NCBI GenBank assembly: GCA_002104985.1
Contig: MCGO01000081.1
Span: 1 to 64,000, forward strand
Length of the DNA: 64,000 nt
Reading direction: 5' to 3'
Source of the DNA: Rhizoclosmatium globosum
Taxonomy: Eukaryota > Chytridiomycota > Chytridiomycetes > Chytridiales > Chytriomycetaceae
The notes under the pieces are model-generated. The model saw only the letters and a list, made by a program, of their open reading frames with translations. It was not told the DNA's origin and did not search any database. A program made the position numbers and the translations under genes. Shown one piece after another: positions 33,001 to 41,426 of the stretch. How positions within the stretch are numbered: the first letter of the stretch is position 1; each line of letters begins with the position of its first letter.

Positions 33001-34504
33001 TGAAACACCTTTTTACATGTGGCACGGAAGAGATGCAAGGCTGCCCACAGACTTGTTTTTTGGGGTCAGCCCTGATGATGAGTTATATCCAGATGAGTTG
33101 GACCTCCTGGATATAGCAGAAGTCAATAAGGAAACGGTATGTAACGTTAACACTGAGTTGGAGGATTCTAGCTTTACACCTAGTCACAGTGTTAGTGATT
33201 GCAGACCAGTGGATTATGTTGAGGAAACCCACACATCATTTATGATGATGAAAGGAGAGCAACCCCAGTTCCCTCGAATTGCAGTTGCAAGGTTTTCCAA
33301 CATGAAGCAGTTCAAGGATAAGTTATGTCTTAAGATACATGGTTATAAGAAAGATGTACCCTTTTGGCAAGTGCTAAAAGATGCCTATGAGACTTTTGCT
33401 CTAGATGTGTTAGTTTTGGTGTTTGAACCCAGAGGCAAAGGAAATACTAAGGAGCATATACCAGGGTACTTCTTCTTGAAGGACGGAACCAGCGTTGATC
33501 TTAAGGGATCTTATCGTATTCGACCGGGACATACCCCTTACTTGATTAAGTTAGATCGTTTCCCAGCACCTAGAGTAGTGTCTATTTATAGTAGACCAGG
33601 AATTGTTCACCCTGGACCTCCCCCAGAGTCGCTTGGTGACATATCAGAAATGGCTATTGGCCCTTACCTTTCACTGAAGATGGGATTACTTACTTGTTCC
33701 TACCGTTCATTTGGAACCGAAGGTGCATGTCCTACAGATTGGAATAGTATCATTTTTGATCCGCGCTTTGAGAAGATAATTATGCTTGAGGATAAACCTG
33801 TATGGCAAGGGTCTGGAGACTTCAAGTTCCTCCGAGCGCCTTGTCTAGGAATTGACTTTGCATATCAGGACTTGACATATAAGACTGTCCTTAGTCCACA
33901 AGTGGATGACCAGAACTTTGACCTAGAGACGTTCCTTGTCCAGGATAATGAGGAATATGCTGAAGAAACTAGTGAGGAAATAAGGAAACTTGTCCTCCAG
34001 AGGTTGAGAACTGGATTGAAGGCTGCCTATGATGTTGTGAAGGACAAAGTAATGCAAGCACAGGACAAGTTGAGAGCAACATCCTTAGAGAAGGACAGGG
34101 CTCCTTACAGTTTTGAGATAGGAGATCGAGCATGGTTAGCAGTACCTATTGAAGCTGAAGCTCAAAGACTGAAAGTAACAAAGAAGTTTGTCCCCAGGTG
34201 GGTAGGCCCTGTTAGGATCTATGACCGCTCAGGAGGGGATACGGAAACCCAATACACTATCATAGAGAATTTCCCTGGACGAGTAATTGTTGTCAGGAAA
34301 GTACATGTCAGTAGGCTGCGGCCCTTTACACCGACAAGGCCTATTGATTCAGCAGCTAAGGCACTGAAGGATTCCAATGTTAGTTTTGAGGATGAGATGC
34401 GCGAGTATATGAAATATACTATCACAAACCGCCGTCCGACGGATTCTTACCAGTCTCTTGATGAGACCCATGAGATGCTTCGTAAGAAGTTTGATCCAGA
34501 GTGA
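26999..34504 (+). CDS. Gypsy Pol polyprotein: PR-like, RT, RNase H, EEP endonuclease, integrase
   Basis: 2,501 codons open; the first about 20 residues are probably out of the natural frame (before the A12 run). Domains by approximate residue: protease-like 245-350 (GDSCSSCGLI in place of DTGA, and DVLLGTPQLDQFG); RT about 830-1060 with FALVYIDDIIIYSDN; RNase H about 1125-1250 (ECDASGYALGGAL, YSNTDREGLAVIWAI, ETDHSALL, ADALSR). The exonuclease III/APE1-type EEP domain spans about 1380-1665 (NENCNGLRN, IWCIQETRVG, GYAGVAILW, GDFNIAPTAED, WRIDHVLVD, LSDH). Integrase is about 1790-2000 with an HHCC zinc segment and D,D,E as VDFVGPL, HTDGGAP, GTVERV. An unrecognised segment is about 2030-2310, and the GPY/F module is near 2390 (KFVPRWVGPVRI). 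It ends at TGA (34502-34504). Confidence 0.88.
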   Translation: MMFSHWTCLFQLLRHLLPKKKNSSTTPFNPSAFQGTEVDKIDPILAVIVDAVNSSFKFDDLNLDVIGDSLETLNTIDSSLIEVAINDVGVRNVSSSKDETAEADTEVEEGKTTKVFRAEEIVDPESLAFQAQLFPSIEHTWTAIPKVKVAATPKLPMHRFPTVLKPSRYLYAEQPFTLEEMCREEFRNVMKPKKRVTIGNTVVARFQDDSFAITRISDTQSWNAEEYLRNASLDWNKKNRRYTISTFAGNVGGIDIPNVMGDSCSSCGLITLDLVNRLPTRPLVYKYPRPTSTRGIGGEQPLLGYVDVEFCPGETFLRSQVQKIRLHVCMEIAKGRDVLLGTPQLDQFGIEFNFENVMVNWKDNQKYEYYLYGDENIPIKKRVSRSTPMKFYETIYNPESFFGLVFTEDTVFEKGPTKIGVHVSFPKDHGLMRDVVAETCLAMGLRQMQDRGIYLESLAFKTSDLLERDSIKVPVLYVGQKKLVVKKGTPLMDIDSCAMSMVSIVDQIPQSLLEDSFAMSELALICQTHNPKSMDDVEKILKREQEGVFDIEDRSHLWQHFGDDGDFEEHLWKNVYEEIPNEADSLDPLPRAIQKLKDFDESQKLKNLERVDEFDMVPSKPATRASNLTFDTDIIEVDDEIDMLHTKHPKSDEVQEAFDLSEAKSARQLFKGRFTKYPLFKFARKKEQVTLFLSIAKEAKKRELEETQRKLDAEAEAAQKGELPQGEPEQVPNVTPHAIKDDKVDNIIMDSTPTHDTSKEDKRDYIREPAANSDEELIAKFDLSHMSKLEHLVDTTDIKERLIKIILKFPGVFNKHVTTSHLKVPPHEIEIKENARIPRQYPYPEGPGRALVILEHIKKMKETNIISPSTSAYAAPVVLAKKPDGSWRFCVDFRKLNEITVPDRYPLPNIDDMFGLVGNKLFFSSVDLESGFGQIPLSPESKEKTAFITSQGLFQFEVLPFGLTNAPPSFQRVMDTVLANYKCVFALVYIDDIIIYSDNAEDHLKHIELVLQRLNDYNLKIKPSKCQFFYTDLPFLGHVISKEGLRKQPNKIMDIDNWPQPKTKKQLQQFLGFANYFKRYMEGYATKAAPLFRLLRDDIFFDFDESCKASFATIKKALKEDIVLAIPTVDDEFIIECDASGYALGGALYVKRGNKKEPVAFISRTLSPVEQRYSNTDREGLAVIWAINSFDRWIWNRPVTIETDHSALLPLFKKGELTGRFARWAYALADYDITLHHVAGKTQFVADALSRVKLHNKDTLSPRRGDAQKSGTDGQEVDQEDSDTESDISAETANTVLIEHPPLETFLDCYMYGHHNPTPEKVVYAGNRFKKLYESMLNKTEMKQETTHQLITELSKRMMRRKSRDKTIRSVDDIRTSLKPLGGIKCPSVNISNENCNGLRNLLKKHNDKHGISPAFHTVDNIEHFLNQSKSSIWCIQETRVGKDGKSQKLVESLKNLPNWNCSLNDTQTGYAGVAILWRKELNGKFDSELVKTEKGPSVNEEDEGRILTLKLADFAFVTTYVPSGMRKSERHEYKMRFLDKLKKYCDSLRERHYVFVLGDFNIAPTAEDLLPFVKEEGFENRFPSSITPEEQLWFLKMTENFTDGFRTKHPKEMGATWLLKGLDKKEYPFWRIDHVLVDKRIKEEDFDVRVNMDESLSDHLRMELHVNLHKYGFADMPDETTWLDPKAESPFTYECNYNLETIPFEGYDVARIKKLQEGDEFFSEVLFFMRTGKTRESKFKGIVRTAQSMVLDKNGLLYHVAELTSKTVRRQPGRIALCIPDGMRQEIFDRHHADLYGAHLGYSKILPTLLDRFWWPSIIEDFKSYCESCETCQKTKDHCQRKGYLHPIPIGNYPNERMFVDFVGPLKEGSETGCQYVMVCIDSFTKWVEAVPIPDLKAETVIKALVTEVFVRTGIPVFLHTDGGAPFSDNLIKLLSKALGFEKTFTAPYWPRANGTVERVIKTLSQGIRAYINKYEFDDWDEILPFVLFAYRTHVHSTTGETPFYMWHGRDARLPTDLFFGVSPDDELYPDELDLLDIAEVNKETVCNVNTELEDSSFTPSHSVSDCRPVDYVEETHTSFMMMKGEQPQFPRIAVARFSNMKQFKDKLCLKIHGYKKDVPFWQVLKDAYETFALDVLVLVFEPRGKGNTKEHIPGYFFLKDGTSVDLKGSYRIRPGHTPYLIKLDRFPAPRVVSIYSRPGIVHPGPPPESLGDISEMAIGPYLSLKMGLLTCSYRSFGTEGACPTDWNSIIFDPRFEKIIMLEDKPVWQGSGDFKFLRAPCLGIDFAYQDLTYKTVLSPQVDDQNFDLETFLVQDNEEYAEETSEEIRKLVLQRLRTGLKAAYDVVKDKVMQAQDKLRATSLEKDRAPYSFEIGDRAWLAVPIEAEAQRLKVTKKFVPRWVGPVRIYDRSGGDTETQYTIIENFPGRVIVVRKVHVSRLRPFTPTRPIDSAAKALKDSNVSFEDEMREYMKYTITNRRPTDSYQSLDETHEMLRKKFDPE

Positions 34505-35011
34505 TCTGAGATTGATAGATCGGATCCACTTTATGTTATATCTAATGTGAAGAAGATTAAGTTTGAGAACCGTGCTTACTGGTATCTTGTGGAATGGCTA
34601 CATCAGAACAAGTCCAGGAATACTAGTTGGCAACCACATGCAGGAATGCCTGAGGCTATCCTCAATGATGTTTGGGATAATTCAGTTAAGAAGACAAACC
34701 CTGAGTATTATGAACTTTATCAGGACTGGCTGAATGGAGAATGGACACGTACCTCACCTATGCCAAAGCTACTTAAGATTGATGTTAATCTTTTGTTGAC
34801 ACCGCAGATTGTGAAAGCTGCATTTGCTGGCACTAAGTCTACAAGGAAGAAGACTGTGGCACAGAGTAAGACCAAGGAATCTGAAAGGAAGACCAAGACT
34901 GTTCAACAGTCAGAGACTACTGTAACCTCCAAGGCTAGAGTCTCACCTAAAGTGAATACGCCAGCAACGCAACATACTAGGACATTGAGAGAACGACCTA
35001 CTGCTAAGTAA
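34505..35011 (+). CDS. Chromodomain-containing tail of gypsy Pol, beyond an in-frame TGA
   Basis: Same reading frame as Pol, directly after its TGA. It reads DPLYVISNVKKIKFENRAYW, YLVEWLHQNKSRNTSWQPH and so on, which matches the chromodomain pattern (Y-x-V-x-x-I, YLVxW, N-T-W-x-P with W replaced by S-W). A basic, K/T-rich tail of about 80 aa follows. In chromoviruses this domain directs integration to heterochromatin. It would be fused to Pol by a single-stop readthrough, or this copy has a nonsense mutation. No good independent ATG before it. Confidence 0.65.
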   Translation, partial: SEIDRSDPLYVISNVKKIKFENRAYWYLVEWLHQNKSRNTSWQPHAGMPEAILNDVWDNSVKKTNPEYYELYQDWLNGEWTRTSPMPKLLKIDVNLLLTPQIVKAAFAGTKSTRKKTVAQSKTKESERKTKTVQQSETTVTSKARVSPKVNTPATQHTRTLRERPTAK

Positions 35012-35370
35012 GGATATATGTTGCCTTGTTGTACATGGATAAGTCAGGATGACTATTTGTAGATATTGAGGCAAGAGATGTTAGGTGTAGGGTTATTTGG
35101 CGTTTCGGTTTATTTAGTATGGTGTGTATTTAGTGTTGTTACTTATAAGGTGTTATTTTAGGTTGCAGGCCTTTGAATACTAGCTTGGTGAACTTTAAGG
35201 ACAAACCCTCCAGTGACGAAACCCTAGGTCCCTCACATTTCATGCTTAACGCTACCCAGCGGTGTGATTTGTCATACCTCATAAATTTAAAATACTATTC
35301 AACATCTTGCTGCTTCTGACACGTACCCACGTGGCTGACGGAGCAACCACAAGATTGTTTTTGGGGTCAC
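35012..35370. other. Non-coding 3' region of gypsy element
   Basis: 359 bp between the last reading frame and the 3' LTR. No ORF, and no polypurine tract of the usual form immediately before the LTR (the adjacent bases are TTTTTGGGGTCAC). Confidence 0.6.
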
Positions 35371-36323
35371 TGTGAAGTACTTCACAAGGGGTTCTTCTTG
35401 TTCATTACCTAGGTTCAAAGACTTGGCAACGGGGCTTGTATTTATTCTTTTACGTTTTGTTATTTGGTTATTTTATGTACTTTGCTTATTTATTTGTCGT
35501 TATGGGGGATCAGCGGTAAATCAGTAAAGATTGAAGTTGTCTATAATTGAAGTGCTGTGGCGAGCATAGAGAGTATATTCAAGGACCCTTCGACAGTCGC
35601 TGCGGGTGAGCGCTGTTGTCGACCATATTCACGCCAGGGAATCTCGTTGCGAGTTCTGAGCGATAGTGTTGAACAAGTAGCACAGGTACAATGGGCACAG
35701 AAAGAATCTCTAGTTAGGGGACCTGTGGGTTGTAGGTCTGGCCAAAAGTAACGTGGATAACGTCAATGGACCGTGAGGCGCTTAGGACCGGATAACGGCT
35801 TCTGGAAATAACCGTGGTGACGTCGTTTAGTCAAAGGGGAGTTGTGCAGCCATGGATCAAGAGGTACAGCGGGGTGATCATGGTGCGACTCGACAGTTTA
35901 TTATATTTGAGCGGAGGCAGGAACCTAGTTCCCCACGGATTGCTAAACCGAGCATATATAATGACACGTTCTAACGTTTGGACTTGGTCGTTCGGAGCGT
36001 AGGAAAAGGAGCTATAGACCGTGTTGAGGTCATGCGGCACTAGTCCTAAAAGCGCTCTTCAGTGGGGTAAGTCGAGCAGCTACGAGGTGGAGTATTTCTT
36101 TATTAGTTGTGTTGTTTCTTTTATTGTTATTCTCTTTCCTGTTCTTTCCCTTCCCTTACTGTTAGTTCTACGATGCTCTAACGTGCTTAGGAACCGCACA
36201 TTTCCCGCTCTGCAATTGGGGCCAATGGACCTGCAGGGTAGGATGGACATTACTTCCAAATCTATAACGATCGAGGTCTGTCGTCGTCCAGTCGATGGAT
36301 CGAGACCAGTTAGAGGTTTCACA
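35371..36323 (+). repeat. 3' LTR of gypsy element
   Basis: 953-bp direct repeat of 25108-26060, with the same palindromic start; followed by the target copy GGAT (36324-36327). Confidence 0.93.
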
Positions 36324-36992
36324 GGATAGATTGCTGAGGTTACAAAGTTCGAGAGGAATCGTTCCTTGCAGGCAGTTACGATCCAGATGGAGAGATGTCA
36401 GTGTGGTGCAAAACTTCAGTGCTCGAGGAACTACGCCTTGCACGCTTCTTGCACTTATTGTGAGGTTATGTGTAGCATTGAGGCGGAGTTTGCAGTAGAC
36501 TGACTGATATGGTTCAGGCCATCTCCAAAACTCTATGTCTAAGTCAGTTGGCTCGTCAACGCTTCGTATCGACGGTGGCAAGAAGTTTACAAGATTCAAT
36601 CTCGCAAACTGCTTTGATGAGAGATAAAGGTGTATACAACGGCACAAACGCTTGTAAGACAACGCCTGAGAGGGATGAATGAAGCTGAAGATGAGTTGAA
36701 TGACTTCAGGGCACACTTTGGCCTGGAAGAACGACTGCACCATGGAGCAAGATGGCATGAAAGATTTGTGGAGGGTTTTGCGATCACAGAGTCGGCTTTC
36801 TTTTTGATGGCGAGTTGGTGCGCGTATCAGAATTTTTCTAAACCCTTTTCGGCCCGGTGCGATGCGCGATTCGGCTTTTAAGGAACTTGAATCATAGCAA
36901 AAGATGGATGTATATATTTATATTCAGCATGATATGATACAGGAACAACTAACACCGGCAGCCTTAAATTTAGACACAATGCATATCTCACG

Positions 36993-37397
36993 TCACTCCT
37001 CCTCAGCTTCCTCTTGCAACTTCAGCTTTCCAAAGCAGCTACTGCTACGCTTTGAAAGCAGTCCAAGATCTCGTCGCATTGTATCATCTGGATCAAAAGT
37101 GAGTTGAGCGAGGCTTGCCAAAACATGTAGTGCCTCACAGTCAACGGGATCTACTGGGGCTTGCTTTTGCCGCCTTCGATCTTCAGTAACTCTTTCGTTC
37201 CAAAGAGCCTTTTCGGTGGTGAGGCTCTCGAAGTAGGATATCTTCGCCACATCCGCTTTTGATGGGTTCTCCTTATCAAGAAGCATCCAGTATTCTTCCT
37301 TCATGGATTCAATGCGAATGTCCAACTCATCGACTTTTCTCTCGGCGTGGGTGCGAGAATCGGTTGTTGATGGCTGAGCCGAGGAGTGACTTGACAT
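36993..37397 (-). CDS. Small coiled-coil protein, unknown
   Basis: 134 aa, single exon, ATG at 37397. Charged and helical: a heptad-rich stretch (AERKVDELDIRIESMKEEYW) in the first half and an acidic end (LQEEAEEE). No recognised family. It lies about 230 bp from the LRR3 start and 200 bp from the protoglobin gene. It could be a real small gene or a fortuitous ORF; length and composition favour a gene. Confidence 0.45.
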   Translation of the reverse strand: MSSHSSAQPSTTDSRTHAERKVDELDIRIESMKEEYWMLLDKENPSKADVAKISYFESLTTEKALWNERVTEDRRRQKQAPVDPVDCEALHVLASLAQLTFDPDDTMRRDLGLLSKRSSSCFGKLKLQEEAEEE

Positions 37398-37596
37398 CTT
37401 CCTTGTTTCACGGAAAGATTAATCAAACGAATAAAAAATGCGAATAAGAATTATACTCAGTATGGTTAGCCAGGCCCAGCTCATCGACAATTCCAGCGAT
37501 GAGCGCCGTGAAGCGAACCAAAAAATGCGTTTAGATGGTTCGTTATTTATTCAAATTAATGAATTTATAAGAATACGTATTGCTATAAATTTAGAC

Positions 37597-38355
37597 TTAT
37601 GCAGAGGCTATCGTTGTGAAATAGAAACTGCTTCCTACAGCAAGCAAAACCGCAAATCCCCCAATAATAACAGACGAACTAATCCAACCAAATAATCTTG
37701 AAGGCTTTCCCGAAACCTTAGCGTCCTTGCCAACGAACCTCTGCTCGTCATTCAGATAGTACATGGCGAAGAAATCATTCTGGATCCAGAGAAGCTTGGA
37801 GAAAGCAGCAAGTACTTTCGCACGTTGGGCAGTGTTCTCAGGGCCCTGGAGTTCTGGAAGCGCATCAACAGTCTCAACCAAGAACCCATGCAACCAGCCA
37901 AACAAAGCGTTCACGTGGATGTATTCAACGTTGATCTTGGAAGCTTTTCCAGGAGTGTTTGTGTGCATGCGACCCACTCTGTCCAAGTAAGCCACGAACT
38001 TGGCGTCATATTCGGCGGTAACCAGCTTAACCAAATATTTCGCGAGGAAATCTTTGCGGTACTTGATCTGTTCGTCGTTTGTGGTAAGCTCTGCGGCGTT
38101 GGCGGCGGTTTGGCCTTGGAATCCGTGGCCTCTTTGGAGAAAGACTTCTTTTGTGAGGTTGAAGGAGAAGAGTTGGTCGTAGACTGCGTCGACGATTACT
38201 GGAACCAGTGGAGCGATTAAAGGGGCTGCGCTCTTGACGGCTGCAATGTCGGAGTCGTTAAAGCCGATGAAATCAGACACGTATTGGTAGCGGTACATGA
38301 CATCGGTGTAGAGACGGTTACGATCGATTACTGCAATGGAAGTAGCTGGTGCCAT
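37597..38355 (-). CDS. Protoglobin/globin-sensor-domain protein with C-terminal membrane anchor
   Basis: 252 aa starting MAPATS (38355); an upstream in-frame Met at 38484 would add 43 residues with no similarity. The family motifs are visible: RYQYVSDFIGFNDSDIAAV at the start, YLDRVGRMHTNT with the likely proximal haem-ligand His (about residue 131), then VEYIHVNALFGWLHGFL. After the globin fold, about 25 residues (WISSSVIIGGFAVLLAVGSSF) form a transmembrane segment. Protoglobins bind haem and sense or handle O2, CO or NO; here a tail-anchored haem protein is inferred. No signalling output domain is fused. Confidence 0.8.
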   Translation of the reverse strand: MAPATSIAVIDRNRLYTDVMYRYQYVSDFIGFNDSDIAAVKSAAPLIAPLVPVIVDAVYDQLFSFNLTKEVFLQRGHGFQGQTAANAAELTTNDEQIKYRKDFLAKYLVKLVTAEYDAKFVAYLDRVGRMHTNTPGKASKINVEYIHVNALFGWLHGFLVETVDALPELQGPENTAQRAKVLAAFSKLLWIQNDFFAMYYLNDEQRFVGKDAKVSGKPSRLFGWISSSVIIGGFAVLLAVGSSFYFTTIASA

Positions 38356-38688
38356 TTGTTGGTTATTTTTTGGGATGAAAATATGTGAGTGCAGTTTCAG
38401 GTATGGTGTTGTTTTTGAGATGAGTGGTTTGTGGCTGGGATGATATCGTTCGAATTTGGGGGCTGCATTTGATATTGATGACAAACAGAAGACAAGCGTC
38501 TAAACAATGACAATAACTTGGACCCCTTAGAGTTTTGAACGAGTTAACTTATTCACATAAGCACTTTTGGAAGCATCTGTGATTGAGTTGGTGGACGAGA
38601 CGTTTGTCTCGGACTTTCATCTCCACTTCAAATCCATAAACAAAATAATTGAATAGATCATAAATACATACTTTATTAACGATGAAGA
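38356..38688. other. Intergenic, protoglobin upstream / PHAF1 downstream
   Basis: 333 bp, presumed promoter and 5' leader of the protoglobin gene and 3' end of PHAF1. No further motif recognised. Confidence 0.5.
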
Positions 38689-39951
38689 TCAAACTCGGAA
38701 CATAACAACGCTAGCAACTTGATTGCCCTCCACCACCTCAAATATCAAGCCTTCGTATGCAAAAAACTCGCTTCCCCCAAAAGGACTACTACCCATAGCC
38801 TTGTTGTACACCATATGATTCTGTGTTGGCCCCAACAGTTTTTGCACCGTATTATATGAAGAGGACGCGTCAATCAAATGACCTCTATCGCCATCTATAA
38901 TGTAGTTGGTTAGTATTCATCAAAACGACGGAGCGCCCATACCATGACTCAATAGCATACGAAAGCGCGCCTTCACGTATCGGCCAAAGGAGTAATGCGT
39001 TGGAGTATTGCAATGAAGAACAAATCGCTCCACCATTGATCCCGTCACATCCATCACGACATCGAGGCCCAATTGAAAGTAATTCCATACAGGATATTCC
39101 CTATCCCCACTTTCAGCATTTGTGGCAGTGTCGAGAGTCTTGTAGAATATATCTGAAGGCTGCCCAAGAATCATGAGCACGTCTTGAGCTGGAGAGTTGA
39201 AGGGAATAGATGTTGATGAGGAAGGGAAGGTCAGTCCCCGTCCCGGGACAGCGTGAATCCAAGTGCGGGTATTCAGTTCGACAGGAGCAGCTGACTTTAT
39301 TGCCTCAATTGAGACAGATGTCAGGGAAGCAGCAGGATTGAACAGGTAGATGCGAGTGGCGACAGGCGACTTCTCCGAGGGAGTCGCCAGCAGCAGATCC
39401 GCAGACGAGCCCTCGGGAACCTTGAAAACAAAGGCAATTCCAGGATAGCCCAGGACAAAGTCGCCTGAGTTTGGGCAAATGTGGCCTGGATACGTCGGCC
39501 CGAATCGTTTGAGGATTGCGCGAAGAGTCGGCGCAGACCCAATTTCTTGTCCTTTGAACGAAAGCGGAAGTGCGAACGATGTGATTTCGATCAGACGAAG
39601 TGTCTTTTTGGTTTGACGTGTCAGCGATTTGGTAGGATTCAAGGACGGTATTTACCTGGTCCTTGGGCTCAACTCGGCAACAGATTCCAACGGTCTTTGC
39701 ATCGAGAACAATGTCGTACTCGCCCTGGGAATGGCTGGGTTATTGAGACTGGAGGTGCGGTAGGTTATTAATACCTTGGGCGAAACCACCAAGTCGACTT
39801 TGGGTGTCCTGAGCGACGGACTCCCACTTGAGTTTCTCTGATTAGTAGCAAGTGTGCGAAGGGCGGCCATTGTAGCCTGGAGAGTGGCTCCGAGGGTCAG
39901 AGTGCCACAAGAGGCACCAGGTATGATTTCCATTAAAGATTTATTCACCAT
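38689..39951 (-). CDS. PHAF1: PHAF1 / UPF0183 family protein
   Basis: Four exons: 39775-39951, 39656-39724, 38943-39603 and 38689-38894, about 370 aa. Conserved family motifs: MEIIPGASCGTLTLGATLQ near the N-terminus, GPTYPGHI and YPGIAFVFKVP in the middle, DVLMILGQPSDIFYK, NYFQLGLDVVMDV, FVLHCNTPTHYSFGRY and the terminal GLIFEVVEGNQVASVVMF. Animal PHAF1 (C16orf70) is a phosphoinositide-binding WD-repeat-like protein recruited to early autophagic membranes. Introns were placed to restore family motifs. The start may be 39951 (overlaps the upstream glycosyltransferase stop by 11 nt) or 39933. Confidence 0.85.
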
Positions 39952-41426
39952 GCAAGAACGCATTTGCTTCACTTTCAAGCTCCGTCAAATTCGTTATCAT
40001 CTCATTCGTATCGCGCTCATACGCTTCACGCGCTCGAATTCCCATTTGGCGTCTTTCATCTAAACTCATCTTCAGCACCTTCTCTACTGCTGCGCAAATT
40101 GAATCAGTAGCAACGCGTACTGGAGATACGAAATATTGCTGTAATCCCTGATGACTCTCTGGATAAGGTGGCTCATGGTTCATCAAAATACCACTAATGC
40201 CGTCTTCCACGAACTCGTTCATTGGCGGATAGTCGGTTGTCATCACCAATGCTCCTAAAGCTCGTGCTTCGTTGATGTAATGTCCGTACCCCTCTTGTTG
40301 GCTGGGACACAAATGAACTCCATGCGACAACTGTAGCTCCCGCAATTTTTGAATCGACACTGATGACAAGATTTCGATATTCTTCGGGAGGTGCTTCATG
40401 CCCCGATAATGCTTTCGCACAAATTCCCATGGTGGGTGGTGTCCCACAACCGTCAATTTCGGCCATTTCGGATGGCCGTACCAACAATGAAGCAAATCAT
40501 CAGTATTCTTTCGTCCCGACTTTCCATACGCATGATAGAACCGGTCGAATCGTTTGGAATCTTGCATTAACGACGAGGCCTTCTTTTCCCCAAGCAACTC
40601 AACACCCTGCTTCCTCGCATCAGGACTTGAATGGCTCATAAACTTGGTTTGCGTCGATAAAATCTTCTTGTCCCGCAAATACGCTTGTGATGCAACACAA
40701 GTTATCTTGGTCTTGCAAAGAACACGACTTGCTGTTTCATACAGTGGCAGCATGCCCCAATCTATTTGCTCAACGTTCGGCAACCAATAGTTTCGCAGCT
40801 TCAGTTTTGGTTCGAATAAATAACGTTGCACGAATTCGCCGTGGAGGTATGTTGAGCGGGGACAGACTTTGGCTTTGGTCTCAAAGACGGCTTTGTCTTT
40901 GAATTCGAGAGTGAGCCGAGCATTTGCATGGTATATATATTGAACAAAATCGGAGCAGTGACCCATCGATCTTTCAAGTTTATGGGAAATGAGTTTGACA
41001 TTGTCCACTGGCACTCAATCGGAACTTACCGCCCAGCCTGGTTCACAGAGGCCTCCAAAGGAAAGCAGGATGCAAGATAGTTGTCTGCGAGTGCTTCCTC
41101 GGATCCTCGTATCGCCCAGTTCCTTGTTACTATTGACAGGTCGATATTGATTGAGTCGAACTCCCTCCACAAAGAACATACGTACTTGTCAGAGATTCTC
41201 CGTCATGACACAGATCCAATAACTCTTCGAGCGAGAATCCACTGGTTCTATTGATGGGATACAGAATCTCTGATCCAAAGTGTTTTGACGCAAATGGAAA
41301 CGATGGAGACTGATGGGGCGATGGAACAAGTGATCCGTGTTCCCGAGTATATTGAAAGAATGAGGTCACAAAGAGATATAGGGAGAGGAGGAGGAGGAGT
41401 GCGATGATACGAGTGATCAGTTTCAT
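39941..41426 (-). CDS. Type II membrane glycosyltransferase (GT-B, family 1/4-like)
   Basis: Three exons: 41186-41426, 41030-41129 and 39941-40970, about 456 aa. The N-terminus (MKLITRIIALLLLLSLYLFV) is a signal-anchor, so the enzyme probably sits in Golgi or ER with its catalytic part in the lumen. The C-terminal domain is GT-B: LSHGVHLCPSQQEGYGHYIN contains the characteristic P-S-x-x-E-G-x-G donor-binding motif, followed by EARALGALVMTTDYPPMNEF and FVEDGISGILM. A nucleotide-sugar donor is implied but the acceptor is unknown. Exon 3 acceptor was chosen because it joins in frame to the exon 2 donor. PHAF1 begins at its very 3' end. Confidence 0.75.

Larger units (their letters stand above)
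25108..36323 (+). mobile_element. Ty3/gypsy LTR retrotransposon with EEP endonuclease and chromodomain (11,216 bp)
   Basis: Two 953-bp LTRs (TGTG...CACA) flank a single very long pol frame. The target duplication is GGAT (25104-25107 and 36324-36327). Domain order is protease-like, RT, RNase H, EEP endonuclease, integrase, unknown insert, GPY/F module, [TGA], chromodomain; integrase after RNase H defines Ty3/gypsy (Metaviridae). No gag with a zinc knuckle was found; the region before pol holds only short frames broken by stops and frameshifts. A primer-binding site beginning TGG was not found next to the 5' LTR, and no clear polypurine tract precedes the 3' LTR. Confidence 0.93.
24636..36758 (-). 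pseudogene. F-box-like + LRR gene (LRR3) disrupted by the gypsy element
   Basis: The 5' part (36324-36758, minus) encodes the family head (VCPEVIQLIFSFIHPSQALS, YKRLCRCIHLYLSSKQFARL) and the first LRRs up to LCNLSNLS. The 3' part (24636-25107) resumes at FLNLSHNKLHGSIPIDIG and runs to a stop. Removing 25108-36323 and one GGAT copy gives a continuous reading frame through an LRR. The gene is therefore inactivated by a single insertion with no other damage seen. Intact length would be about 302 aa, like LRR5. Confidence 0.85.
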
